Shown one piece after another: positions 1 to 10,591 of a stretch of DNA of 42,757 nucleotides. The DNA is from Nemertoderma westbladi (lineage: Eukaryota; Xenacoelomorpha; Nemertodermatida; Nemertodermatidae). The stretch is taken from assembly GCA_032718475.1 (NCBI GenBank), contig JAUCBJ010001615.1, positions 1 to 42,757 on the forward strand, given 5' to 3'. The notes beneath the pieces were generated by a model. That model ran no database searches. It was not told where the DNA came from and worked only from the letters and a program-made list of their open reading frames with translations. The translations under genes were made by a program, and so were the position numbers. Position 1 is the stretch's first letter. Each line of letters starts with the position of its first letter.

Positions 1-94
1 CACTCAGTAGCGGGAATGATACAACATTACTAAGTGATTTAAGTCGGCCTACGGGAAGCAACTTGAAGTTGGTTTTTAATTGTACGAATTAGAA

Positions 95-384
95 ACTCGC
101 CAACGATGCAGTATACACTAAATCACCAACGATGCAGTATACTAAATCACCAACGACGCAGTATACTAAATCACCAACGATGCAGTATACTAAATCACCA
201 ACGATGCAGTATACTAAATCACCAACGATGCAGAATACTAAATCACCAACGATGCAGTATACTAAATCACCAACGATGCAGTATACTAAGTCGACCAACG
301 ATGCAGTACACTAACTCGCCATCGGTGCAGTACACTAACTCGCCAACGATACAGTATACTAACTCGCCAGCGATGCAGCATCCT
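95..384. repeat. 24-bp minisatellite, about 12 units
   Basis: Tandem units of 24 bp, each containing ACCAACGATGCAGTATAC followed by a CTAA(A/C)TC stretch, with point variants at the right end where TCGCC replaces TCACC. On the - strand each unit carries G|GTGATTTAG or G|GCGAGTTAG, which resembles a degraded 5' splice site. On the + strand CTAAC followed by TGCAG resembles a branch point plus acceptor. No exon could be identified on either side, so a link to splicing is unproven. The open frames across the array exist only because 24 is divisible by 3. Confidence 0.95.
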
Positions 385-1370
385 AACTCGTTGCACTCAT
401 GTTGTAGTTTATGTGATTTGCGGTTCTGAATTGAAATTCGAGGTGAACTTAAAAATATGAATATAATTATTCATGACATCCACTAATGGTAGGCCTAACT
501 TACCTAAGGTTCACCTAATTATTTATTTAAGAAGCAAAAATTCTGCATAAAGTTCATATTAATGATACTGTATGATGAATCTCGTTCTGGTTGTGTAAGT
601 ATTGGCTACTTTTAGATTCCACATGTAAGATTCGAATAATGGGAACAGCGGGTGGCAGGAAAATGTAATAGCCTCATCTCGTGTTTCTTATTCTTGTGTT
701 CAGGGAAACCCTTGGATTGTGGTAAGGAATGTAAGTGAATATGCCAGGTTTGCAGATTAATTTTTACTGAAAACAAATAGGATTTTTTTCGCTGACTGGA
801 GAAGAACAATTTGTGAGATCGAGCATTATTAGCAAGCGATGTTAAGCATAATAAAATTCCCATGTCTCCTCTGTTTTGAATGCCGATGACTATGACAGAG
901 AAAGTGGAAGCGAAAATGATTTTCCCACGCCCGATGCCCTGGCGACAAGAAGAGCTTACAGGTACAGCAATTCATCGGTATGGTTACTTTCTACCACCGC
1001 ACCAGGTCATTCAACACGCGCCGCTAAGTTGATGTAACTGCTCTATTTTGCCCTCAATTCTGCAGCAAAATCACCCGGTTTGACTTGGATGTAGCTTATA
1101 TATAATAATGTGCCTTAACCTCCTCCACTCTCCTTGTGCACCCAAGGCCAATCCACACCGCTACCACCAGCCTCCCTATTGACGTCTCTGACAAGGAAGG
1201 CGGTGAATTCCTTGAGCAGTTCCTTGATGGACTCTGGTGGCCAGTTGCCTCCTTCTCTGTGAAATTTGGTAACCCGATACAGCGCCTTTGACCGATATGA
1301 CGATCTTCGACCGCCATATGAAAAGCGCCTGATTGTTCCCGATTTTCATGCAATTTGAAGGAGAAAATAA
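385..1370. other. Intergenic stretch, no gene recognised
   Basis: AT-rich DNA with no convincing coding exon. A short open stretch at about 1150-1268 (+ strand, containing LEQFLDGLWWPVASF, followed by GTAACC) has a protein-like composition, but it has no recognisable acceptor or family. The segment 1258-1350 contains GCGCCTTTGA and GAAAAGCGCC, vaguely like a SINE tail, but it is too weak to call. Confidence 0.5.
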
Positions 1371-2078
1371 TGTACGAATTATATTTATTTATTTATCAAG
1401 CACGTCACGTTAAGTGAAAAACCTTACCGGTAGGTGTGTTAGTACCAAAGTATGTAAAAAACTAAAAAGCAACAAGACCTACCTGACAGCAGCCAGCTGG
1501 TCGGTAGGTTTCCCCCGCAGGTGAAGGCATTCTCAGGAGGCCAAGCCAGGAAATGTAGAGATAAATGGTCGGCTGGATGGGAGGACGGGAGGATGGGAGC
1601 GAACAGGGTAAGACTGTGCACAACCACATCATTTGACGTACCGCCGCGAGCCCAATACACTTTGGCTGATTGACTGGCGTGAACTGTTTAAACATTTCAA
1701 AGTGATTGCTAGACACCCATTGCGGCCAGTCTTGCAAAAGATTGAAATGTATCACATTCAAACACGCAAGCCCGCTATCAACAAGCAGAAACGTGATTGG
1801 CGTAAGTTTGTGGTGCTGCTTCCCAGTGGTTATAGTTACCTACAGACCTCTCCCTTCGTTCTGTCCCCCTTTGGGAATCTCTTTCTACATTTCCTGGCTT
1901 GGCCTCCTGAGAATGCCTTCAGCTGCGGGGCGAAACCTACCGATCAGCTGGCTGCTGTCAGCTGATCACTGATTGCCTTGTTGCTTTTTAGTTTTTTACA
2001 TACTTTGGTACTAATACACCTACCGGTAGGGTTTTTTACTTAACGTGCTTGATAAATAAATATATATAATTCGTAATT
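1371..2078. mobile_element. Foldback (long terminal inverted repeat) DNA element
   Basis: About 190 bp at the left (1371-1562) recurs as its reverse complement at the right (1881-2078). Shared stretches include TATTTATTTATCAAGCACGT, TTAGTACCAAAGTATG, AAAAACTAAAAAGCAACAAG and CATTCTCAGGAGGCCAAGCC. The two arms differ by substitutions and small indels, so the insertion is not very recent. The interior of about 320 bp has no transposase-like frame. It is probably a non-autonomous MITE or foldback element; the superfamily is not determined and no clear target-site duplication was found. Confidence 0.85.
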
Positions 2079-3312
2079 ATTGGTTACTCAAGCTTCTACT
2101 TCAATCAGAAAATAATGTATTGCGACAATTTGACCTCCTTATATGTGTAGGTGAGTTATAATTTCATGTTCAGCCTTTTCTGAAAAGGTCTTTATATCTG
2201 TTCCAGTGTGACGTCACTAAAACAATGATGAAACACGAATGGCTATCGACACCCGTGGCGGTGGCGAGTAGCCGTTTTTCCATGCTATTTTCACAATTAT
2301 TCTGAAGAATTTCATATATAGGCCTTCTAATTGTACGGGTATATCTATAAACGGTTAATATTATTTGTATACGTTTAGGTTTTATGACGACATCTCTTGG
2401 TTGTGGTTATCCCAAGTAGGGAATGACAGAATGTCTAGCGATGAACTCGAATTTACGGAAATTGTAACAGAACTCGTACAAAATTGATACATATTGACAA
2501 TCAAAATAATCATACGGATGTTATCGCACACTAATTACGTGCAAATAGTTAGGCAAAGGAAATCAGTGGTATCCCTCAATAGTATTCCCTAAACTTGCTA
2601 AAAGGATAATATATGAATAGATATTTCATAATTTCATTACACATTTTATAGTAACAAAATTGATATTACTTTGTACTGTTAGTTTGAATAAATTAGTTAG
2701 TTACCTTAGTTTGTAGGTTGAATATGTTAGTTATCCACAAATTATTTTAATTCGTAATTAATATCGTAAGCACAATATTTATTTAATGTAGGCCAATGTA
2801 TTTATTTAATGTTATTGATGTTTACTTTTCCATATTTTATCATGATTAAGCACCATCTACAATTACCACATTTCTCAGCGCAGAAATGCTAGGGTTTCTA
2901 TTCTGTGACTACTCTGGGTGGAATTTTCACACATATTATTGAAACCATTTCCTACTTCAAAAGGAAAAAAACTGTACTTTTTTACTTAAAATTCCCGCAG
3001 TAATGAGGGATACTGAAACTTAAAATGGTACTTAAAAGGATTGAATTTTATTTTACATTTTGCTCACCGTTGAAGTAGGGCCTACAGTAGGTATATTGAG
3101 AATATGTAAATGTTGGCTGATTATTGCTTTGTAGTTGTTAGATCCGGTTTAGTTTTGAACTTGGGTGGTTCTCAAAATTATAAATTTTCCAACTTTTTAT
3201 TTTAAAATCATATATTTTCTCATGATATTTTAACGTTAATATCAGACATAGACGCTCCTGGTGTGGTTTGCAACTTTGACACCGGCTGTAGGCCTACTGT
3301 TCCCACACTACC
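2079..3312. other. AT-rich intergenic / 5' flank of the EGF-like gene
   Basis: No coding exon, RNA gene or clear repeat seen. It is the upstream flank of the + strand gene whose first coding exon starts at 3313. No TATA box or initiator stands out enough to call a promoter. Confidence 0.5.
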
Positions 3313-3410
3313 ATGGGGAATTGGGTAGCAATTTATTTCGTATTATCGATAATTATTCTTGGAAGTTTAGCTCAATGGGACACCAATGCTTACTGCAAGG
3401 GACGGAACTC
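3313..3410 (+). CDS. Secreted EGF-like protein, exon 1 (signal peptide)
   Basis: The ATG sits in CTACCATGG, a good Kozak context. The exon encodes 32 residues plus two bases. The N-terminus is a textbook signal peptide: MGNW, a hydrophobic core VAIYFVLSIIILG, then a small-residue cleavage site at about SLA|Q. The mature chain starts with an EMI/EGF-like segment containing a cysteine (AYCKG). The exon ends at TC|GTAAGT, a perfect donor. The two leftover bases join the single leftover base of the exon starting at 4125 to make a serine codon, which supports the pairing. No specific orthologue was recognised. Confidence 0.75.
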
Positions 3411-3604
3411 GTAAGTAATTTATTAAAATATGAATTGGTCGCATACATATATTTAGTATGTCACCACACGATACTTTTTACAGTTTACCGGTGTCATACT
3501 ACTAGCGAATTTCATGAGTTATTTATAATCATATTAATAATTCAATTAGTCGTTATGATAAATTAGTAAATTTAATTTAGTTTAATTTAATTGTGAGAAA
3601 CAAG

Positions 3605-3840
3605 AAATACCGGAGGCAAACCGAAAGCGCAACTCTCCTTACTGTAAGGCATGGAGTGCGCCACATTAACTTCCAAGGTTAAACACTCTGCAATTACCCA
3701 AACCTTTTCTTTATTCTTGCACCAGATTCCAGGCACCATAGCGCTGGGTAGGGGCACCATTTACGAAGTTCCAATGGGATCGATTCCGAGGCTTCCCAGC
3801 TAGAGGCGAAGGTGAAGACTTCAACTAGCTAGTCGGTGAA
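3605..3840 (-). mobile_element. tRNA-derived SINE-like element in intron 1
   Basis: Read on the - strand, the right end contains CTAGCTAGTTGAAG, then CACCTTCGCCTCTAGCTGGG, then AATCGATCCC. This spacing resembles a tRNA A box, anticodon arm and B box. The remaining ~150 bp has no coding content. No target-site duplication was found, so this is a tentative call. It lies in the intron between the two exons of the EGF-like gene. Confidence 0.4.
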
Positions 3841-4124
3841 AATACATTGATAAAGTCCATTTAATCAAATAAGAGCGAAATATTAAAATATATCAATTTA
3901 ATTTCTTGCAAAAACAAAAAGTCAGGCAGAACTAAAACAATATAATCAATCAAATATTAATAATTACAAATTAATTATTCAATTGTTTTATGCTCAATTC
4001 CTCGTGGTTTATTCTACATTTATCTAGGGGCCTACAGTTCTACCGTCTCTTTCTCTATGCCTCAAGTTCTAAACATACAGTATTTCCAGTAGGTAAGTCA
4101 TACTTTATGTCCCTACATTTATAG

Positions 4125-4345
4125 GGAGGGCGAAATTATTGACATTTGTTGCCGAGGATACAACAGGACCACGGAGAGCGGGAGGGCGCGGTGTGTTCCG
4201 ATCTGCGACCCGCAGTGTCAGAGGGGCCGATGCGTGGCACCCAATGACTGCCAGTGTAGTCTGGGATGGGACGGACTACAATGCGATCGTTTAAATAGGA
4301 CAATCATTGAGAACGAGAGACAAACCGCCAGTATACTGCATTCCG
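4125..4345 (+). CDS. Secreted EGF-like protein, exon 2 (EGF domain)
   Basis: The acceptor is TTTATAG|GG and the donor is TTCCG|GTGAGT. The 221-nt exon enters with one base and leaves with one base. It encodes ICCRGYNRT, a cysteine-containing linker, then an EGF-like module with the order CDPQCQRGRC, DCQCSLGWDGLQC, typical of the CxxxCxxGxC...CxCxxGWxGxxC signature. Together with exon 1 this gives a small secreted or extracellular-matrix protein. Two endings are possible. It may splice at 4345 to an exon I could not find before the DRC3 3' end. Alternatively it may read through to the TGA at 4426-4428 (27 more codons), which is immediately followed by AATAAA at 4432-4437, giving a 133-residue protein. 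Confidence 0.72.
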
Positions 4346-4608
4346 GTGAGTTACCTATATACAGTATCCCTATATCCCAGCTGGCACCCGGTGAATATTT
4401 AAATTATTATTATCAGGGAAGACATTGAGAAAATAAAATTGCGCGATGACCCAAGTTCACGGTCCTCCCTTGAGGTCTATTGAGCGTCTACTGGAGTAAT
4501 ATTACTGTACGTATGTATCTCCAGTATACTGCTCTCCGGTGAGATACCTACAGTACTGTACATATCTCCAATATACGGCATTCGGGTGAAGTACCTACAC
4601 TCCGGTAT
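4328..4608 (+). repeat. Three degenerate copies of the exon-2 donor junction
   Basis: The junction CCAGTATACTGCATTCCG|GTGAGTTACCTA at 4328-4357 recurs at 4521-4550 (TGCTCTCCG|GTGAGATACCTA) and 4568-4597 (GGCATTCGG|GTGAAGTACCTA). Each copy includes about 18 nt of exon tail plus a donor-like GTGA. The two downstream copies are about 47 bp apart, and copy 1 is about 190 bp upstream of copy 2. This looks like an old, small version of the exon-anchored arrays in DRC3. Confidence 0.7.
4432..4437 (+). terminator. Candidate polyadenylation signal AATAAA
   Basis: AATAAA lies 3 nt after a TGA that ends the read-through frame of exon 2 (stop at 4426-4428). A second AATAAA lies at 4635-4640. Either could end a non-spliced form of the EGF-like transcript. 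No transcript data support it here. Confidence 0.35.
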
Positions 4609-4612
4609 ATAA

Positions 4613-4974
4613 ATTTACCACTCGAACCCAAAATAATAAATTTCTATGAGTTACGGTACATAATGTGCAGATTACCAGTTAAATAAATCGCGTTTAGAAT
4701 TATAATTATTATTATTTTGAAGCAGTCCATTTCGTTCGTAAAAAAACTGTATGAAAACAAGGGTTGATTTTAGCAAATAGTATTCAATTTATATTTCAAT
4801 TAGAAATAAAAACTTACAACTAAACACGTGGAGCGTCAAATATTTTATATTATTTTTAAAAAGTCATGGCGCCAAGCAACAACCTCAGTTCAGTGTGTAG
4901 GCATATCTGGGTAATGGCAACTGTAGGAGACCTAGGGCCAAGTTCTGTGAGATACTGTAGTTTGTGGTATTTAG
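4613..4974. other. Convergent intergenic gap / DRC3 3' flank
   Basis: AT-rich sequence between the + strand EGF-like gene and the stop codon of DRC3 on the - strand. I see no exon and no canonical polyadenylation hexamer on the - strand within it. Confidence 0.5.
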
Positions 4975-5100
4975 CTAAAGTCCTCCACCGATATCCAATG
5001 ATTCCAGTTCATCAACAAGAAAATCAACTAGATTATCGATCTCAATAACTCGGTCTCTGTTACGTTTCACCTCTTCGTCGTAATGTATTTTATCCAATAA
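4975..5100 (-). CDS. DRC3: DRC3 terminal coding exon
   Basis: The acceptor is ATGTTTTCAG|TTATTGG and the stop TAG is at 4977-4975. It encodes 41 residues beginning LLDKIHYDEEVKRNRDRV and ending DELESLDIGGGL, the acidic, charged C-terminus typical of DRC3 after the conserved INSW motif in the preceding exon. The phase-0 join with 5257-5409 reads INSWMTK/LLDKIH, matching the family without gap. Confidence 0.9.
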   Translation of the reverse strand, partial: LLDKIHYDEEVKRNRDRVIEIDNLVDFLVDELESLDIGGGL

Positions 5101-5256
5101 CTGAAAACATATTAAAAAGTAAAGTTCAATAGATTTTTGACGTGTATAAGAAATTAGCATAATTTTTTGGCCTGCTATACACATTATTATACAGTTAGTA
5201 AGTCGTGTCCGTTTCTTTCCTATTCACTAGTTGCTAACCGTAAATATCGGACGAAC

Positions 5257-5409
5257 CTTAGTCATCCACGAGTTGATTCTTTGTACAATAGAATCCTCTC
5301 GGTTGTCGATCTTTAGTAAGTGTATATCATGGGAAGCACTGAGGGCATTCTGTACAGTATCCTTGTCAACAAAGAGTTCGCGAACCTCATCAGCAACCTC
5401 CTCCTCCAC
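5257..5409 (-). CDS. DRC3: DRC3 exon with the ASHDIHLLKIDNRED motif
   Basis: The acceptor is ATACTTTAG|GTGGAG and the donor is AAG|GTTCGT. The exon is 153 nt, phase 0 at both ends, 51 residues. It contains FVDKDTVQNALSASHDIHLL and KIDNRED..RINSW, the most diagnostic conserved stretch of the DRC3/LRRC48 C-terminal region. The intron to the terminal exon is only 156 bp and carries no repeat. Confidence 0.92.
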
Positions 5410-7072
5410 CTAAAGTATTCGAAAACCTTAGTAAATATACACAAATTGTATTACCGTTGATATTACGGTTGTTATAATAATGCTGCATTGTTCCTCCATA
5501 GGAATAACATATATAGGAATTCGCATATAATTTACCGGCGCCTTCACAGGATAATTTTGCCATTATTATGATTATATATATTATATATTCCATGACCCGT
5601 AATATAGTGTCATTTTCTGATAAAACACTTCTATAAAACACTTAAACGAAATACCAAGAAGAATAAAAAATACAAATACAAATCGTCATAAATGAATGGG
5701 AGAATCTTTTAGGCTCGTTAAGCCAAGGAATACCTGTTCACCACCATGGGTGATCTTCTACAGGAAACCCTTCCACTCTGTTTCCCAAGTTGCCTTGGTT
5801 CCCATTTATCGACCACTGAAGGATGAAAGCCGGGGTTGGGCTAGGCTGCAGCATTTAAAGCACTGTGCCCAAACAGTGCTGCCCCATCTAGGGATCGAAC
5901 CCGGGCTCCCTAATCGGAAGCACAGTAATGTCACCACTAGACCAAGCTGCTGCTTGGTCTAGTGATATAAATCGTCATAAATAAAAATGCAATAAAATTT
6001 CGACCGAAAGGTAAAAACCTGGTTTCTTCACATGGCGTGCGATTTATATAATAAATACACAACATTCTATAACGCGATGTTATTCTCATGAGTAGCTGGT
6101 AGGTATGCCTTTATAATGTAGCAATTGCGTACCCTAATCCAGGGAACGATAATTCTTCCAATCTTTGAAAGCAATTATATCAGCTGTTTCTCAACGAAAT
6201 TAAGACATTATTACATATTTAAAATCCTTGCAACGCAATTTTCTAATGGTATAAGTTTATATTGAGGTTTAATATTACGGCTAATACTACTTTCGTTCGA
6301 TACGAAGTGTGCGATTTCAATTTCTCGAAAGACAAGTGTCGTGCAAGAACGCGGGATGTAAATCTTCTAAAGATATAATATTGAGGTAATGTGGAGAATG
6401 GCACTGTCGATACGAAGTGTGGGATTTCACGACAGATAATTTAAAATAATTGCTTATAACGAAATTTAAAGGCTAACTCTAAAATTATCGCTCTGTATGG
6501 TAATCGACGGTGTGTATAAATAATAGTGTTGGTCCGTGTCATCAGAAAATGGCACTAAATTCCAGGTCAAGGATTTTTGTGTTTTCAAAACACATTTCCA
6601 GATTAATTGTCATACATTACTGAGTCTGGGGATTCTGAGTCATTGCGTGTTACATATTCATTCCAACATAAAGTCTAAAAAAGTGAAGCTTTACAGTCCA
6701 TTTAAAAGTCTAACACTGACTTTCACTGTCCAAAATTTGAAAAGATGCCTAGTATACTTCAGGATGAAATTCTATGTTTGAGTGCGATTTGTAGAGAAAG
6801 GATCGGGATTATGTGGGAATTTCAAGTTAGGTTCGGTTTTTTATTCAGACGTATGCTGAAGCACGGTTAAAGCGAGAGACTTTCACAGAGTGTAAGGCTT
6901 GCAATCACTGTTGCCTAACCTATTACCTATTATATCATCACAATCACTACAGTATGTAAATGTACTGTGTAGAGTAAGTCACTAGTCACAGATATAAATT
7001 ATAAAACCGTTACATAAAAATGTATATTTATAAGTTATATAGGTTAGCATGTTGATTATTATTGAAACTGAC
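5410..7072. other. DRC3 intron with SINE and a short direct repeat
   Basis: The intron runs from donor GAG|GTCAGT (7072) to the acceptor at 5410. It holds the SINE at 5694-5968 and a direct repeat of 23 bp at 6297-6319 and 6407-6429 (TCGATACGAAGTGTG, then GATTTCA, one mismatch). Unlike the next three upstream introns it has no tandem copies of its donor. Open frames here do not resemble exons. Confidence 0.7.
5694..5968 (-). mobile_element. tRNA-derived SINE with 14-bp target-site duplication
   Basis: The sequence AAATCGTCATAAAT flanks the element on both sides (5680-5693 and 5969-5982), a clean target-site duplication. On the - strand the head reads GCTTGGTCTAGTGGTGAC (A-box region) and GAGCCCGGGTTCGATCCC (B box), spaced as in a tRNA. 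A non-tRNA body of about 200 bp follows. The intact duplication indicates a fairly recent insertion by LINE-type reverse transcription. It lies in the same orientation as DRC3. Confidence 0.88.
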
Positions 7073-7222
7073 CTCGTTCTTTACAAACTTCTCCAACATG
7101 TTAGTGGAAAGCTCCATAAGGAACTCGTTGTGATTATTCTGAAGGTCACGCAGTTGAGACATATAGCCCTGACAATTCTCAACGAATGTTGAAACCAAGT
7201 CCGCCAAGTTGCGTTCAAATTC
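7073..7222 (-). CDS. DRC3: DRC3 coiled-coil exon (EFERN...)
   Basis: The acceptor is TTATTGTTAG|GAATTTG and the donor is GAG|GTCAGT. The exon is 150 nt, phase 0 at both ends, 50 residues starting EFERNLADLVSTFVENCQGY and containing SQLRDLQNNHNEFLMELS. The sequence is helical and charged, as expected for the coiled coil that docks DRC3 in the nexin link. The acceptor (TTATTGTTAG|GA) closely resembles the acceptor-like part of the neighbouring 38-bp repeat (TTATTCGTTAG|GA). Confidence 0.9.
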
Positions 7223-7248
7223 CTAACAATAAGATAGATATCACATAT

Positions 7249-9890
7249 TATTGTGTCCTAACGAATAATGAAGGTTAACTAACTTTTATTGTGTCCTAAC
7301 GAATAAAGAAGGTTAACTAACTTTTATTGTGTCCTAACGAATAAAGAAGGTTAACTAACTTTTATTGTGTCCTAACGAATGAAGTAGGTTATCTAACTTT
7401 TATTGTGTCCTACCAAATAAAGAAGGTTAACTAACTTTTATTGTGTCCTAACGAATAAAGAAGGTTAACTAACTTTTATTGTGTCCTAACGAATGAAGTA
7501 GGTTATCTAACTTTTATTGTGTCCTACCAAATAAAGAAGGTTAACTAACTTTTATTGTGTCCTAACGAATGAAGTAGGTTATCTAACTTTTATTGTGTCC
7601 TACCAAATAAAGAAGGTTAACTAACTTTTATTGTGTCCTAACGAATAAAGAAAGTTAACTAACTTTTATTGTGTCCTAACGAATAAATAGTGTATATTAA
7701 CTGATTAAGTGTTATTGTGTTATCTAACTTTTATTGTGTCCTACCAAATAAAGAAGGTTTAAACTAACATTTATTGTGTCCTAACGAATAAAGAAAGTTA
7801 ACTAATTTTTATTGTGTCCTAACGAATAAAGAAGGTTAACTAACTTTTATTGTGTCCTAACGAATAAAGAGGGTGAATTAACTGACTAAGTGTTATTGTG
7901 TTAACTAACTTGTATTGTGTCCTAACGAATAAAGAAGGTTAACTAACTTTTATTGTGTCCTAACGAATAAAGAGGGTGAATTAACTGACTAAGTGTTATT
8001 GTGTTAACTAACTTGTATTGTGTCCTAACGAATAAAGAAGGATAACTAACTTTTATTGTGTCCTAACGAATAAAGAGGGTGAATTAACTGACTAAGTGTT
8101 ATTGTGTTAACTAACTTTTATTGTGTCCTAACGAATAAAGAAGGTTAACTAACTTTTATTGTGTCCTAACGAATGAAGTAGGTTATCTAACTTTTATTGT
8201 GTCCTACCAAATAAAGAAGGTTAACTAACTTTTATTGTGTCCTAACGAATAAAGAAAGTTAACTAACTTTTATTGTGTCCTAACGAATAAATAGTGTATA
8301 TTAACTGATTAAGTGTTATTGTGTTATCTAACTTTTATTGTGTCCTACCAAATAAAGAAGGTTAACTAACATTTATTGTGTCCTAACGAATAAAGAAAGT
8401 TAACTAATTTTTATTGTGTCCTAACGAATAAAGAAGGTTAACTAACTTTTATTGTGTCCTAACGAATAAAGAGGGTGAATTAACTGACTAAGTGTTATTG
8501 TGTTAACTAACTTGCATTGTGTCCTAACGAATAAAGAAGGTTAACTAACTTTTATTGTGTCCTAACGAATAAAGAGGGTGAATTAACTGACTAAGTGTTA
8601 TTGTGTTAACTAACTTGTATTGTGTCCTAACGAATAAAGAAGGATAACTAACTTTTATTGTGTCCTAACGAATAAAGAGGGTGAATTAACTGACTAAGTG
8701 TTATTGTGTTAACTAACTTGTATTGTGTCCTAACGAATAAAGAAGGTTAACTAACTCTTATTGTGTCCTAACGAAAAAAGGGGGAATATTAACTGATTAA
8801 GTGTTATTGTGTTAACTAACTTTTATTGTGTCGTACCAATTAAAGAAGGTTAACTAACTTTTATTGTGTCCTAACGAATAAAGAGGGTGAATCAACTGAC
8901 TAAGTGTTATTGTGTTAACTAGCGTTTATTCTGTCGTAACGAATAAAGAAAGTTAACTAACTTTTATTCTGACCTAACAAATAAAGATGGTTAACTAAAT
9001 TTATTGTGTTCTAACGAATAAAGAGGGTAAATAAACTGACTAAGTGTTATTGTGTTAACTAACCTTTATTCTGTTGTAACGAATAAAGAAAGTTAACTAA
9101 CTTTTATTCTGACCTAACAAATAAAGATGGTTAACTAAATTTATTGTGTCCTAACGAATAAAGTGGGTATATTAACTGATTAAGTGTTATTGTGTTAACT
9201 AACTTTTATTGTGTCGTACCAATTAAAGAAGGTTAACTAACTTTTATTGTGTCCTAACGTATAATGAAGGTTAACTAACGTTTATTCTGTCGTAACGAAT
9301 AAAGAAAGTTAACTAACTTTTATTCTGACCTAACAAATAAAGAGGGTTAACTAACTTTATTGTGTCCTAACGAATAAAGAGGGTATATTAACTGATTAAG
9401 TGTTATTGTGTTAACTAACTTTTATTGTGTCGTAACAAATAAAGAAGGTTAACTAACTTTTATTGTGTCGTAACGAATAAAGAGGGTGAATTAACTGACT
9501 AAGTGTTATTGTGTTAACTACCTTTTATTGTGTCCTAACGAATAAAGAAGGTTAACTAACTTTTATTGTGTCCTAACGAAAAAAGAGGGTATATTAACTG
9601 ATTAAGTGTTATTGTGTTAACTAACTTTTATTGTGTCGTACCAATTAAAGAAGGTTAACTAACTTTTATTGTGTCCTAACGAATAATGAGGGTAAATCAA
9701 CTGACTAAGTGTTATTGTGTTAACTAACGTTTATTCTGTCGTAACGAATAAAGAAAGTTAACTAACTTTATTCTGACCTAACAAATAAAGAGGGTTAACT
9801 AACTTTATTGTGACCTAACAAATAAAGAGGGTTAACTAACTTTATTGTGACCTAACAAATAAAGAAGGTTAACTAACTTTTATTGTGTCC
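7249..9890 (-). repeat. 38-bp exon-anchored minisatellite (about 70 units)
   Basis: In DRC3 orientation each unit reads GGACACAATAAAA|GTTAGT, then TAACCTTCTTTATTCGTTA, then the next GGACACAATAAAA. The first copy (at 9878-9890) is the end of the coding exon 9878-10000 with its real donor. Each unit therefore has an exon tail (codons for DTIK), a donor GTTAGT, a branch-point-like TTAAC, a short pyrimidine-rich tract and TTAG. Variants with GACTAAGTG-type inserts and TTCTGACC substitutions form composite units. A block of about 600 bp is duplicated (for example 7681-8050 and 8285-8652). The array fills almost the whole intron 7223-9877. Confidence 0.95.
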
Positions 9891-10000
9891 TCCAATTGAT
9901 CAACAAGTTCCAATTCGCAACCCATCATCTGCAGGTTCATAGTCCGAACCGCATCTTTGTAATTCTTGCATATTTTATCGATTTCCTTTTGATCAGATGT
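9878..10000 (-). CDS. DRC3: DRC3 exon ending ELVDQLEDTIK
   Basis: The acceptor is CTAATTACAG|ACATCTG and the donor is ATAAAA|GTTAGT. The exon is 123 nt, phase 0, 41 residues beginning TSDQKEIDKICKNYKDAV and ending MNLQMMGCELELVDQLEDTIK. The join to the next exon reads QLEDTIK/EFERN, as expected for DRC3. Its last 13 nt and its donor are the template of the 38-bp array. Confidence 0.9.
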
Positions 10001-10591
10001 CTGTAATTAGATAATTTCCCATTATTGTACTTCATGTTAGTGAGTATTTTTTAATAACTGCACAACAATAATGATTTCTAATTTAGTTTCATGAGAAATG
10101 CTTAAAAATAATGGGATGTTTGAACAGATAAGAAAACACAGTTTAGAAAAGATTAGGATAGCTAAACCACAAAAATATGACCTGCAGCGGTGTAAAAAAA
10201 ATATATAGAATTGAGGAAAACGTTTGGACAATTGTAGAACCACCCTAGCGGCGACTACCGTAATTGAACATATAAGCACATAGCGTGGGACAACTTAGGC
10301 TTGTATATATTTTTATTTTTTTAACCTTGTTAATTATTTATAAATAGACGTTTCAAGAATGAACATTGTGAGTTTCTTACAAATTCATGAATTTATAATA
10401 TTTTTTCTCGGAAAATTCACAATGTCAATCACAAATTAAAGGAAAGCAGCAGGTAACAGTGGCACGTTATTCCAATCAAAACAATAAATAAATTGAACAG
10501 GTTTGTTTAATTTTGGGAGTAATCAGCTGTTATTGGTCAGGATTCTCCCCTATGGAGGGGGATGCACTTTGATTGCGTCGAAAGTCCAACA

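Noticed and set aside
1150-1270. Possible coding exon containing LEQFLDGLWWPVASF
   Set aside because: No clear acceptor, a weak donor and no recognisable family; the flanks look repeat-derived.
4075-4092. Donor-like AG|GTAAGT at 4092 suggesting an extra mini-exon in the EGF-like gene
   Set aside because: Exons 1 and 2 already join in phase (TC+G), and an inserted 26-nt exon would break the frame.
4866-5048. 60-residue + strand frame overlapping the DRC3 terminal exon
   Set aside because: It is antisense to a well-supported DRC3 exon and has no protein-like features.
5694-5968. Functional tRNA gene (A and B boxes)
   Set aside because: The tRNA-like head is followed by a non-tRNA body and flanked by a target-site duplication, so it is a SINE. 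The same applies to 12940-13199.
7249-9890. CRISPR-like regular array
   Set aside because: Units are directly adjacent with no unique spacers, the context is an animal intron, and the units match an exon end.
10037-10279. 80-residue - strand frame with hydrophobic stretches
   Set aside because: It lies in DRC3 intron sequence, has biased AT-rich composition, no splice context and no family resemblance.
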